This document shows, one piece after another, positions 1-6,143 of a DNA stretch of 8,250 bases; position 1 is the stretch's first letter, and the number at the start of each line of letters is the position of its first letter. The notes below the pieces were generated by a model. It was given only the letters and a program-made list of their open reading frames with translations, did no database searches and was not told where the DNA came from. The stretch covers positions 1 through 8,250 of the forward strand of contig JAUPWC010000110.1 in the NCBI GenBank assembly GCA_030916665.1, given 5' to 3'. The position numbers were made by a program, and so were the translations under genes. Source of the DNA: Verrucomicrobiota bacterium (GTDB lineage: Bacteria; Verrucomicrobiota; Verrucomicrobiia; Opitutales; Opitutaceae).

Positions 1-1004
1 AGCCCCATGCCGACGCCGACGGTGTGCTTGGTGCTGGTGAAGGGTTCGAAGGCGTGGTCGCGGATCTCGGCGTCGATGCCGCGGCCGCGGTCCTCGATGT
101 GGATGAGGGCGAAGCGGCCTTCCTGCGGCTTTTCGACGACCTCGGTGCGGATGGTGACCGAGCGCTGTTCGGCGGGGGCGCCCTCGCCGTAGCTTTCCCA
201 GGCGTTCATCACGAGCTTGGCGATGACTTCCTCGAGCAGCTCGACGTTGGTCTCGATCAGGACCTCGCCGGCGCCGTTCTGCACGGTGACGGGCTGGTCG
301 ATCTTGTATTCGATCTGGTAGCGGCGGATGCCGCTGTCGATCATGCGGGCGAGGCTGGCGCGGATGAGCGGCGGGCGGTTGCGCACCACGAGGGTGGTGA
401 GCTGCTTGATGATGGCGACGATGCGGTTGACGGCGTCCTCAAGGTGCTGGGAGTTCTTTTTAACCAGCTCGGGCTTGTCGTGGTAGGCCTTGATGAGGTC
501 CACGTAGCCGATGACGACGCCGAGGAGATTGTTGAGATTGTGCGCGATGCCCTGGGTGACGGCGCCGATGGTGGCGGCGCGGCGGGAGTCGCCGAGGCGG
601 CGCTGCAGGTCCACGAGCTCGCGGTTGATCTGCACGAAACGCAGCTGCGTCTGCACGCGGGCAAGGGTCTCGTCGAGGTCGATGGGCTTGGTGATGTAGT
701 CCACGGCACCGACGCCGAGGCCCTCGATCTTGCCCTCCTTGGAGGTGCGGGCGGTGATGAAAATGATCGGGATGGACTTCGTTTCGATGTCGGCCTGCAG
801 ACGCTGGCAGACTTCGAGGCCGTCCATGTCGGGCATCATCACGTCGAGGAGGATGAGGTCCGGTTTTTCCGCGGTGGTGACCGTGAGGGCCTCCTGGCCG
901 GAGTAGGCGGCGATCACCGTCATGCCTTCGCGTTCCAGTTTTCGTTTCAGCAGCTGGACGTTGATGGGTTGGTCATCAACCACGAGGATCTTGGGCGTCG
1001 CCAT
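1..1004 (-). CDS. Response regulator receiver-histidine kinase (REC-HisKA-HATPase), 3' end cut by window
   Basis: Two-component signalling protein with the receiver domain at the N-terminus. 334 complete codons are visible and the C-terminus runs off the left edge. The receiver (about residues 4-122) has the acidic pair D10/D11, phosphoacceptor D54 in LILLDVMMPDMDG, T84 and K106 in the TKP motif. A dimerisation/phosphoacceptor helix follows with H155 in GIAHNLNNLLG, then a GHKL ATPase with the N-box around N267 (VMNAWES), G1 box DRGRGI at 305-310, and FEPFTSTK at 319-326, which leads into a GVGMG G2 box at the edge. No membrane segment or signal peptide is present, so it is a cytoplasmic kinase, probably controlled by phosphorylation of its receiver from another kinase or acting as a phosphorelay member. 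The start ATG at 1002-1004 is chosen because the receiver begins at once after it. It lies 64 bp downstream of folD on the same strand. The partner and signal cannot be told. Confidence 0.93.
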   Translation of the reverse strand, partial: MATPKILVVDDQPINVQLLKRKLEREGMTVIAAYSGQEALTVTTAEKPDLILLDVMMPDMDGLEVCQRLQADIETKSIPIIFITARTSKEGKIEGLGVGAVDYITKPIDLDETLARVQTQLRFVQINRELVDLQRRLGDSRRAATIGAVTQGIAHNLNNLLGVVIGYVDLIKAYHDKPELVKKNSQHLEDAVNRIVAIIKQLTTLVVRNRPPLIRASLARMIDSGIRRYQIEYKIDQPVTVQNGAGEVLIETNVELLEEVIAKLVMNAWESYGEGAPAEQRSVTIRTEVVEKPQEGRFALIHIEDRGRGIDAEIRDHAFEPFTSTKHTVGVGMG

Positions 1005-1068
1005 AGGGGGAAGTCAGAGCAGGGAAGCGGTTTTGACCCTTGCTGGCAAGAGCCGTTGCGCCCGGCGG

Positions 1069-1950
1069 TTAGGACGTGCGGCCGGTGTTCTGGCGGTGGG
1101 CCTTGACGGTGTTGGCCATGAGCATGGCCACGGTCATGGGGCCGACGCCGCCGGGGACGGGCGTGATCTTGGCGCAGAGGGGCGAGACGGTCGGGAAATG
1201 CACGTCGCCGGTGAGGCGGTAGCCGGTCTTCTTCGTGGCGTCGGGCACGCGGTTGACGCCGACGTCGATCACCACGGCACCGGGCTTGACCATGTCGGCG
1301 GTGACGAACTCGGCCTTGCCGATGGCGGCGATGAGGACGTCGGCCTGGCGGGTGAGGGCGGGGAGGTTGGCGGTCTGGGAGTGGCAGATCGTGACCGTGG
1401 CGTTGGCCCAGGCCTTGCGCTGGACGGCGAGGAGAGCGGCGGGTTTGCCGACGATGAGGCTGCGGCCGAGGACGACGACGTGTTTGCCCGAGAGGGAGAC
1501 GCCGGCGCGGCGGAGCAGTTCCATGATGCCGGCGGGCGTGCAGGCGACGAAGCCGGTGTCGTCCTCCTGCGCGAGCTTGCCGAGGTTCATGGTGTGGAAG
1601 CCGTCCACGTCCTTGTGCGCGGCGATGCGGCGGAAGACGGCGACCTCGTTGATGCCCTTGGGCAGCGGGGACTGGACGAGGATGCCGTCCACGGAAGGGT
1701 CGTGGTTGAGCCCGTCGATGAGGGCGAAGAGTTCGTCCTGCGAGATGGTGACGGGCGGAAAGATGAGGCGGCTCTCGATGCCGATCTCGGCCGAGGTCTT
1801 CTCCTTCTTTTTCACGTAGGAGACCGAGGCGGGATCATCGCCCACGCGCACGAGGGCGATGCAGGGCTTGCGGCCGGTGAGCGCGGAGACTTCGGCCTTG
1901 AGTTCGGCGATGATGGTGGCGGCGATCTGGTTACCGTCGATGAGTTCCAT
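1069..1950 (-). CDS. folD: Bifunctional methylenetetrahydrofolate dehydrogenase / methenyltetrahydrofolate cyclohydrolase
   Basis: FolD (293 aa, normal family length) interconverts 5,10-methylene-THF and 10-formyl-THF through methenyl-THF, using NADP+ as a rule, in the cytosol. It supplies one-carbon units for purines and formyl-methionine. The catalytic YxxxK motif is Y45-VKK-K49 in SYVKKKEK. Further family signatures follow in order: VQSPLPK, the [11 protein letters not shown] stretch with the conserved Asp, the [10 protein letters not shown] motif, the Rossmann-type nucleotide site [14 protein letters not shown], and near the C-terminus [14 protein letters not shown]. The start at 1948-1950 fits the family N-terminus ([10 protein letters not shown]). 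No Shine-Dalgarno site precedes it; the leader reads cctgttttcccatc. It is the third gene of a minus-strand run. A hairpin with a T-tract lies upstream (2005-2026), so it may be partly independent of the SH3 gene. Confidence 0.97.
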   Translation of the reverse strand: MELIDGNQIAATIIAELKAEVSALTGRKPCIALVRVGDDPASVSYVKKKEKTSAEIGIESRLIFPPVTISQDELFALIDGLNHDPSVDGILVQSPLPKGINEVAVFRRIAAHKDVDGFHTMNLGKLAQEDDTGFVACTPAGIMELLRRAGVSLSGKHVVVLGRSLIVGKPAALLAVQRKAWANATVTICHSQTANLPALTRQADVLIAAIGKAEFVTADMVKPGAVVIDVGVNRVPDATKKTGYRLTGDVHFPTVSPLCAKITPVPGGVGPMTVAMLMANTVKAHRQNTGRTS

Positions 1951-2004
1951 GATGGGAAAAACAGGAAGAGCGCGCTGACCTCAACGCGCCGGGCGAAACC
2001 TGGG

Positions 2005-2026
2005 AAAACGCGCCGAGGCCGGCGCG
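2005..2026 (-). terminator. Terminator-like hairpin after the SH3-protein gene
   Basis: On the minus strand CGCGCC, a six-base loop and GGCGCG form a 6-bp GC stem, followed directly by TTTT. It begins 10 bp past the TGA of the SH3-like gene and before folD, where an intrinsic terminator or attenuator would sit. A competing hairpin (GCCGGCG/CGCCGGC, 2018-2036) shares bases with it. The T-tract is short, so termination may be incomplete. Confidence 0.5.
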
Positions 2027-2036
2027 TGCCGCCGGC

Positions 2037-2825
2037 TCAGTGCTTCTTGAGCAGCAGCGACTCGGCGGCGATCACAAGGTCCTTGCCATCCACGGTGTTG
2101 CGAATGGTGCCGGTGACGGAGACCTCGCGGTCGATGTAGGCCTGGATCTGGTCGGTGAGCAGCAGGCGCTTGGTGTCGATGTAGGCGAAGCGGCGGCCGT
2201 TGCTGTCGAGGAGCTGGTAGTCGTAGGGCGGGTTAGGATTGATGATGGCGCGGCGGGCAAGGACGAGGCGGCCGGCGAAAAGGCGCGGCAGGTCGGCGGT
2301 GTTGCCCGTAAGCGCGACCGGGCGACCGAGGTTGGTGGCCGGGGCCGCGGGCGCCGGGGAGACGGCGGGTGGCGGCGCGACGAGGACCGGATCGGGCGCG
2401 AGGTTGGCCGCGGCGGCGGTGGCCACGAAGCCCTGGAGCTTCTTGGTGAACTTGATCTGCACCCAATCGGGATTCTTGTTCACGAGGCCGACGACGTCGG
2501 TCTTGTCGCCTTCCTGCGCGGCGGTGAGAACCGGGGCGTCCTTTTTGGGTGCGGCAAGGATGCTGCCGCCTTCCTTGACCTCGAGGCCCTTGGTGAAGTC
2601 GCGGGCGTGGACATAGCCCTCGAAGGTGCCGCTGATTTCGACGCGGCGCCAGCCGGCCGGGGCGTCGCCGGTGTAGAGGATGGTGTTGCCGGCCTTGAGG
2701 CGGACGAGGACCGGGGACTTGGGGTCGGGCTGGAGGAAGACGGCGGCGTCGGCGGGCAGGATGTCGGCGGCGACGAGGCGGACGACCAGGGCGGCGAGCA
2801 GGAGGACGGCGGTTTTAATTTTCAT
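2037..2825 (-). CDS. Exported SH3-like domain protein of unknown function
   Basis: 262 aa. A lysine-containing N-terminus and hydrophobic core (residues 1-20, ending LVAA before D21) indicate a signal peptide, with a slightly odd Arg16 inside the hydrophobic stretch. Two SH3b-like repeats follow: about 22-80 (ILPADAAVFLQPDPKSPVL, with GWRRVE and GTFEGYVHARDF) and about 82-145 (second copy with DWVQIKF and LQGFVATAAA). An Ala/Pro-rich linker (about 146-165) leads to a C-terminal domain rich in beta-strands, with DSNGRRFAYIDTKRLLL and VSVTGTIRN, possibly an OB-like fold. SH3b modules often bind peptidoglycan or proteins in the periplasm, but no catalytic domain is visible, so the role is unknown. 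Its start codon overlaps the end of the pseudouridine synthase gene by 11 bp, which implies cotranscription and probably translational coupling. No Shine-Dalgarno site is visible. Confidence 0.85.
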   Translation of the reverse strand: MKIKTAVLLLAALVVRLVAADILPADAAVFLQPDPKSPVLVRLKAGNTILYTGDAPAGWRRVEISGTFEGYVHARDFTKGLEVKEGGSILAAPKKDAPVLTAAQEGDKTDVVGLVNKNPDWVQIKFTKKLQGFVATAAAANLAPDPVLVAPPPAVSPAPAAPATNLGRPVALTGNTADLPRLFAGRLVLARRAIINPNPPYDYQLLDSNGRRFAYIDTKRLLLTDQIQAYIDREVSVTGTIRNTVDGKDLVIAAESLLLKKH

Positions 2826-3591
2826 CGGAGTCAGAGGCCGGGGTCTCGCGGCGGTGCGAGGGCGGCACGGCGAACAGAGATTCGATCTCTTTGCTAGAAA
2901 GTTGTTTCACGCCGCGCAAAGGAATTCCTTTCAGACGGAGCGAGCCGATCTGGTAGCGGCGGAGGCGGCGGACCTCGAAGCCGAGCGCGGTGAAGAGCAG
3001 GCGGATCTCGCGCTTCTTGCCGTGGTGCATGTGGACGTCGAGTTCGGTGGAGGTCTCGTCGCGGGACGGGTTGACGAGGAAGGCGCGCTCGACCTTGTGG
3101 CGCTCGCCCTCGTGCAGGATGCCGTGGAGGAGCGAGCGGATGCGCTTCACCGGGAACGGCTCCTCGAGCGACACGTAGTAGCGCTTCACGATGAGGTTCG
3201 ATGGGTGCATGAGGCGGTTGGCGAGGTCGCCGTCGGAAGTGAGGATGACGAGGCCCTCGCTGTCCTTGTCGAGCCGACCGGCGCAGAAGAGGCGGAGTTT
3301 CGCCCATTCGCGGGGGAGCAGGTCGAAGATGGTCTGCTCGGCGTGGGGGTCGCTGTTGCTGCAGACGACGCCGCGCGGCTTGTGCATGACCAGCGTGATC
3401 CGCGGCTGGGCGGTGGAGCGCACGGGCTTGCCGCGCACGGTGACCTTGTCGGTGCCGGGCTCGATCTTCTGGCCGGTGACGGCGGGCTGGCCGTTCACAT
3501 AGACGTCGCCGGCCGCGATGAGGGCCTCGGCGGCGCGGCGCGAGCAAAGGCCGCTGTCGGCGATGAATTTCTGAATGCGAACCGGCTCCAT
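2815..3591 (-). CDS. RsuA/RluB-family rRNA pseudouridine synthase
   Basis: 258 aa from ATG 3589-3591. It isomerises a uridine in rRNA to pseudouridine. An N-terminal S4 RNA-binding domain (about residues 4-50: RIQKFIADSGLCSRRAAEAL, then VYVNG) is followed by the catalytic domain. This begins with ITLVMHKPRGVVCS (65-78) and contains the signature AGRLDKDSEGLVILTSDGD, with catalytic Asp D108. GKKREIRLLF at 191-200 is the conserved C-terminal family motif. S4 plus GRLDKDSEGL plus G(K/R)xREIR places it in the RsuA/RluB/RluE/RluF group; the RluB type (23S rRNA) is the best guess, but the target base cannot be fixed from sequence. The frame is open further upstream to 3813, but that extension lacks homology-like content and would overlap the divergent reductase gene, so the internal ATG just before the S4 domain is preferred. 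It is first of a minus-strand run. Confidence 0.93.
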   Translation of the reverse strand: MEPVRIQKFIADSGLCSRRAAEALIAAGDVYVNGQPAVTGQKIEPGTDKVTVRGKPVRSTAQPRITLVMHKPRGVVCSNSDPHAEQTIFDLLPREWAKLRLFCAGRLDKDSEGLVILTSDGDLANRLMHPSNLIVKRYYVSLEEPFPVKRIRSLLHGILHEGERHKVERAFLVNPSRDETSTELDVHMHHGKKREIRLLFTALGFEVRRLRRYQIGSLRLKGIPLRGVKQLSSKEIESLFAVPPSHRRETPASDSDEN

Positions 3592-3712
3592 GCCAGAGCG
3601 GTGGCAGGCGACGCGGGCCGGGGCAACAAGGAAAGCCCGCCGCGGGTGCCGGCCTATGGCAGGAAACGTGCTTGCCACGGCTCGGCGCCGGAAGGCAAAT
3701 CCGGCTTCATCC
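3592..3712. promoter_or_regulatory. Divergent intergenic region with a TGGCA-N11-TGCCA dyad
   Basis: This 121-bp spacer must hold the 5' signals for both the pseudouridine synthase run (leftward) and the reductase gene (rightward). No convincing -35/-10 pair stands out. A dyad TGGCA-N11-TGCCA lies at 3657-3677, and the word TGGCAGG also occurs at 3602-3608. The dyad could be an operator, but its arms are only 5 bp, so chance is a fair explanation. Confidence 0.35.
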
Positions 3713-4885
3713 ATGAGTTCCACGCCCGCTCCGACCTCCTCCTTCAACAAGGACAATCCCTTCCCGGCCCGCCTGACCGAGAACCGTCTGCTCAACAAGC
3801 CGGGCTCGCACAAGGAGACGCGTCACCTCGTGGTGGACATCGCCGGCAGCGGCCTGACTTACAAGGTCGGCGACTCGCTGGGGGTGTTTGCGACCAACCG
3901 ACCGGCGGAAGTGGAAGAGATCTTGCACCGCCTCGGGGTGAGCGGCAACGAGATGGTTTCGCCGGCGATGCTCAAGCTCGCCGCCCCGATTCCGCTGCGG
4001 GACGCGCTCTTCAGCCGGCTCGCGCTGGCAAAGCCCACGCGCAAGTTCGTGGAGCTGCTCGCCACGAAGGCCGTCGACGAGGGGGACAAGGCCAAGCTCG
4101 CCGTGCTGCTCGCCCCCGAGGGCAAGGACCAGCTGGCCGGTTACCTCGAGGACCGCGAATACATTGACCTGCTCACGGAAATTCCGAGCGCGAAGCTCAC
4201 GCCGCAGGAGTTCGTGGACCAGCTGCGCAAGCTGATGCCGCGCCTCTACTCGATCGCGTCGTCGTCGAAGCCGCACCCGACCGCGGTTCATCTCACCGTG
4301 GCGATTGTGCGCTACGAAACCAACCACCGCTCGCGTGTCGGCGTGTGCAGCTCCTTCCTCGCGGACCGTGCGGCGCTGAACAGCACGCCCGTGCCGGTGT
4401 TTGTGTCGGACTCGCATTTCGGCCCGCCGGAGGACCTGACGAAGGACATCATCATGGTCGGACCGGGCACGGGCATCGCGCCCTTCCGGGCTTTTATGCA
4501 GGAACGCGTCGTCACGGGCGCGACCGGCCGCAACTGGGTGTTCTTCGGCGACCAGCACCGCGCCACGGATTTTCTCTACGAGGAAGAGTGGCTGAAGTGG
4601 CAGGCCGAGGGCCGGCTGGCGCGCCTCGACCTGGCGTTTTCGCGCGACCAGATCCTCAAGGTCTATGTGCAGGACCGCATGCGCGAGAACGGCGCCGAGC
4701 TCTGGGCCTGGCTGCAGAAGGGCGCGCACTTCTACGTGTGCGGCGATGCCAAGCGCATGGCGAAGGACGTCGATGTCGCGTTGCACGAGGTGATCTCGCG
4801 CCACAGCGGCATGGAGGCCGCGGCCGCCGCCGACTACGTGAAGCAGATGAAGAAGGACAAGCGCTACCAGCGCGACGTGTATTGA
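3713..4885 (+). CDS. CysJ-like FAD/NADPH reductase without flavodoxin domain (sulfite reductase alpha-subunit type)
   Basis: 390 aa, matching only the C-terminal reductase half of sulfite reductase flavoprotein CysJ (about 600 aa). It should carry NADPH electrons to FAD and then to a separate acceptor. The FAD-binding/connecting region starts near residue 15 (LLNKPGSHKETRHLVVDI, VGDSLGVF). The FAD motif RLYSIASS is at 177-184, the second flavin segment is VGVCSSFLAD, and the NADP site GPGTGIAPF is at 250-258. VFFGDQH, DFLYEEEW and CGDAKRMAKDV (343-353) follow, and the chain ends in tyrosine Y390, as expected for an aromatic residue stacking on FAD. An N-terminal flavodoxin (FMN) domain is absent, and no gene for one is next to it. 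ATG 3713-3715 is preferred over the upstream in-frame ATG at 3575, because the added 46 residues look non-homologous and cross the divergent gene's start. Sulfite reduction is inferred from family only. Confidence 0.88.
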   Translation: MSSTPAPTSSFNKDNPFPARLTENRLLNKPGSHKETRHLVVDIAGSGLTYKVGDSLGVFATNRPAEVEEILHRLGVSGNEMVSPAMLKLAAPIPLRDALFSRLALAKPTRKFVELLATKAVDEGDKAKLAVLLAPEGKDQLAGYLEDREYIDLLTEIPSAKLTPQEFVDQLRKLMPRLYSIASSSKPHPTAVHLTVAIVRYETNHRSRVGVCSSFLADRAALNSTPVPVFVSDSHFGPPEDLTKDIIMVGPGTGIAPFRAFMQERVVTGATGRNWVFFGDQHRATDFLYEEEWLKWQAEGRLARLDLAFSRDQILKVYVQDRMRENGAELWAWLQKGAHFYVCGDAKRMAKDVDVALHEVISRHSGMEAAAAADYVKQMKKDKRYQRDVY

Positions 4886-4970
4886 GCGCGGCGGCAGGGC
4901 GGATCCTCCGGATGAGCCGCGGCTCGACGGGACGACTCGCCCAGCCGGCAGAAACTTCGCGCTTGCGGCG

Positions 4971-5003
4971 GGGAAGGGGAGCGCCTGCCATGGCGCCCTT
5001 CCC
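4971..5003 (+). promoter_or_regulatory. Strong leader hairpin just upstream of fabG
   Basis: GGGAAGGG (4971-4978) pairs perfectly with CCCTTCCC (4996-5003), and CGCC (4982-4985) with GGCG (4992-4995). This gives a 12-bp stem with a 3-nt GAG bulge on the left and a TGCCAT loop. The left side and bulge contain a GGGGAG Shine-Dalgarno-like run, and the loop and inner stem contain the in-frame ATG at 4990. No T-tract follows, so a classical terminator is unlikely; an RNA element controlling fabG translation, or processing or stabilisation between the reductase and fab genes, fits better. Confidence 0.6.
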
Positions 5004-5010
5004 TCTCCCC

Positions 5011-5757
5011 ATGAGCCTCACCTACAACAATCGTGTGGCCCTTGTCACCGGCGCCGGCCGGGGCATCGGCAAAGCCATCGCCGAGTTGCTCGCCAAGAAC
5101 GGCGTCAACGTCATCTGCGTGAGCAAGTCCGCCGACAGCTGTGGCGCGACCGCTGCCGCCATTACCGCCGCGGGCGGCAAGGCCAAGGCCCTGGCCGTGG
5201 ACGTGGCTGACGGCGCCGCGGTGGCGAAGGCCAGCGCCGACTTGCTCGCCGAGTTCGGCCAGATCGATATCCTCGTGAACAACGCCGGCATCACCAAGGA
5301 CGGTTTGCTGTTCCGCATGTCGGAGGAGGACTGGAACAGCGTCATCACGACCAATCTCACGAGCTGCTACCACTGGACAAAATACATCGGCCGCTCGATG
5401 ACCTCAAAGCGCTGGGGCCGCATCGTTAACATCACCTCCGTGGTCGGCCTCATGGGCAATGCCGGCCAGGCCAATTACTGCGCCGCCAAGGCCGGACTCA
5501 TCGGCTTCACCAAGTCCATCGCCAAGGAGTTCGCCGCGCGCGGTGTGACTTCCAACGCCGTCGCCCCCGGCTTCATCAAGACCGACATGACCGCCGCGCT
5601 CCCGCCCGAGGCCGCGGAGAAAATCACCTCGGTCATTCCGCTGAAGCGACTCGGCGAAGCGGCCGACATCGCGCACATGACCGCGTTCCTCTGCGCAGAA
5701 GAGGCGGGCTACATCACCGGTCAAGTTTTTACCGTTGACGGCGGCATGGTGATGTGA
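5011..5757 (+). CDS. fabG: 3-oxoacyl-[acyl-carrier-protein] reductase FabG
   Basis: 248 aa short-chain dehydrogenase. FabG reduces 3-oxoacyl-ACP to 3-hydroxyacyl-ACP with NADPH, the first reductive step of type II fatty-acid elongation. Visible motifs: nucleotide-binding TGAGRGIG at 13-20, NNAGIT from residue 90, and the catalytic tetrad N115 (TTNLTS), S143 (ITSVVG), Y156 and K160 (NYCAAKAG). These sit at a constant +5 offset from the E. coli residues N110/S138/Y151/K155. VAPGFIKTDMT and the C-terminal GYITGQVFTVDGGMVM are typical of true FabG. The neighbours acpP and fabF confirm the pathway. The ATG at 5011 gives the usual family length. An in-frame ATG at 4990 would add seven residues and is the only one with an SD-like GGGGAG, but both lie inside a strong hairpin, so the start is uncertain by seven codons. 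Confidence 0.96.
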   Translation: MSLTYNNRVALVTGAGRGIGKAIAELLAKNGVNVICVSKSADSCGATAAAITAAGGKAKALAVDVADGAAVAKASADLLAEFGQIDILVNNAGITKDGLLFRMSEEDWNSVITTNLTSCYHWTKYIGRSMTSKRWGRIVNITSVVGLMGNAGQANYCAAKAGLIGFTKSIAKEFAARGVTSNAVAPGFIKTDMTAALPPEAAEKITSVIPLKRLGEAADIAHMTAFLCAEEAGYITGQVFTVDGGMVM

Positions 5758-5796
5758 TGCCTCTTTCCAAGTCCAATTTCACTTCTCTTTAATCAC

Positions 5797-6057
5797 ATGG
5801 CCGACCAGAAAACCATCGAACAGCGCGTCAAGGAAATCATCGTTAACCAATTGAATGTTAACGAGGAGCAGATCACTCCTCAGGCTTCATTCCTCGACGA
5901 TCTTGGCGCCGATTCGCTCGACACCGTCGAGCTGATCATGGCTTTTGAGGAAGAATTTAAGGATGAGATCAAGGGCGAGATTCCCGAGTCCGATGCCGAG
6001 AAGCTGCAGACCGTCGGAGACGTGATCGGCTATATCCAGCAGAAGGCTGGCAAGTAA
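5797..6057 (+). CDS. acpP: Acyl carrier protein
   Basis: 86 aa, acidic, helical. It carries growing acyl chains on a 4'-phosphopantetheine arm attached to S40 in the motif [19 protein letters not shown]. Compared with E. coli AcpP (78 aa) it has four extra residues between helix II and helix III: the segment after EEEF reads [16 protein letters not shown] rather than the usual short link to EIP. It lies 39 bp after fabG and before fabF, the standard cluster order. The leader is pyrimidine-rich (ttcacttctctttaatcac) and has no Shine-Dalgarno site. Its base composition is less GC-rich than fabG, with AT-rich codons such as gtt, aac and aat, as often seen in this very highly expressed gene. A terminator-like hairpin follows directly, which would let acpP be expressed above fabF. 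Confidence 0.97.
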   Translation: MADQKTIEQRVKEIIVNQLNVNEEQITPQASFLDDLGADSLDTVELIMAFEEEFKDEIKGEIPESDAEKLQTVGDVIGYIQQKAGK

Positions 6058-6078
6058 TATCCTTTGGCTTTTGAACTG

Positions 6079-6124
6079 ATCGCTCTACCGTCTGGCCCCT
6101 TGCAGGCCCGGTAGGGCGATTTTA
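6079..6124 (+). terminator. Intrinsic terminator / attenuator between acpP and fabF
   Basis: ATCGCTCTACCG (6079-6090) pairs with CGGTAGGGCGAT (6109-6120) over 12 bp with one G-U pair. Inside, GGCC/GGCC adds 4 bp after a small TCT bulge. TTTA follows at once. It starts 22 nt after the acpP stop. Because fabF follows only 24 nt later with no evident promoter, it probably acts as a leaky terminator or as a 3' stabilising hairpin for the acpP message. Confidence 0.75.
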
Positions 6125-6143
6125 TTTCCACCCGCTATTCACG

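Noticed and set aside
24..1106. Long plus-strand open frame opposite the kinase gene
   Set aside because: Low-complexity Gly/Ala/Asp/Val-rich translation typical of the antisense of GC-rich genes; the minus strand has clear REC and kinase motifs.
922..2139. Long plus-strand open frame opposite folD
   Set aside because: Antisense shadow; the minus strand encodes a complete FolD with all motifs.
2680..4167. Plus-strand open frame spanning the pseudouridine synthase and the reductase start
   Set aside because: Crosses two genes supported by motifs in other frames and shows no domain of its own.
3707..4804. Minus-strand open frame opposite the reductase
   Set aside because: Arg/Glu/Val-rich shadow of a GC-rich gene with no recognisable motif.
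5735..5763. TTGACG near the end of fabG as an acpP promoter
   Set aside because: No acceptable -10 hexamer is present at 16-18 bp, and the TTGACG encodes the conserved FabG C-terminal VDGG.
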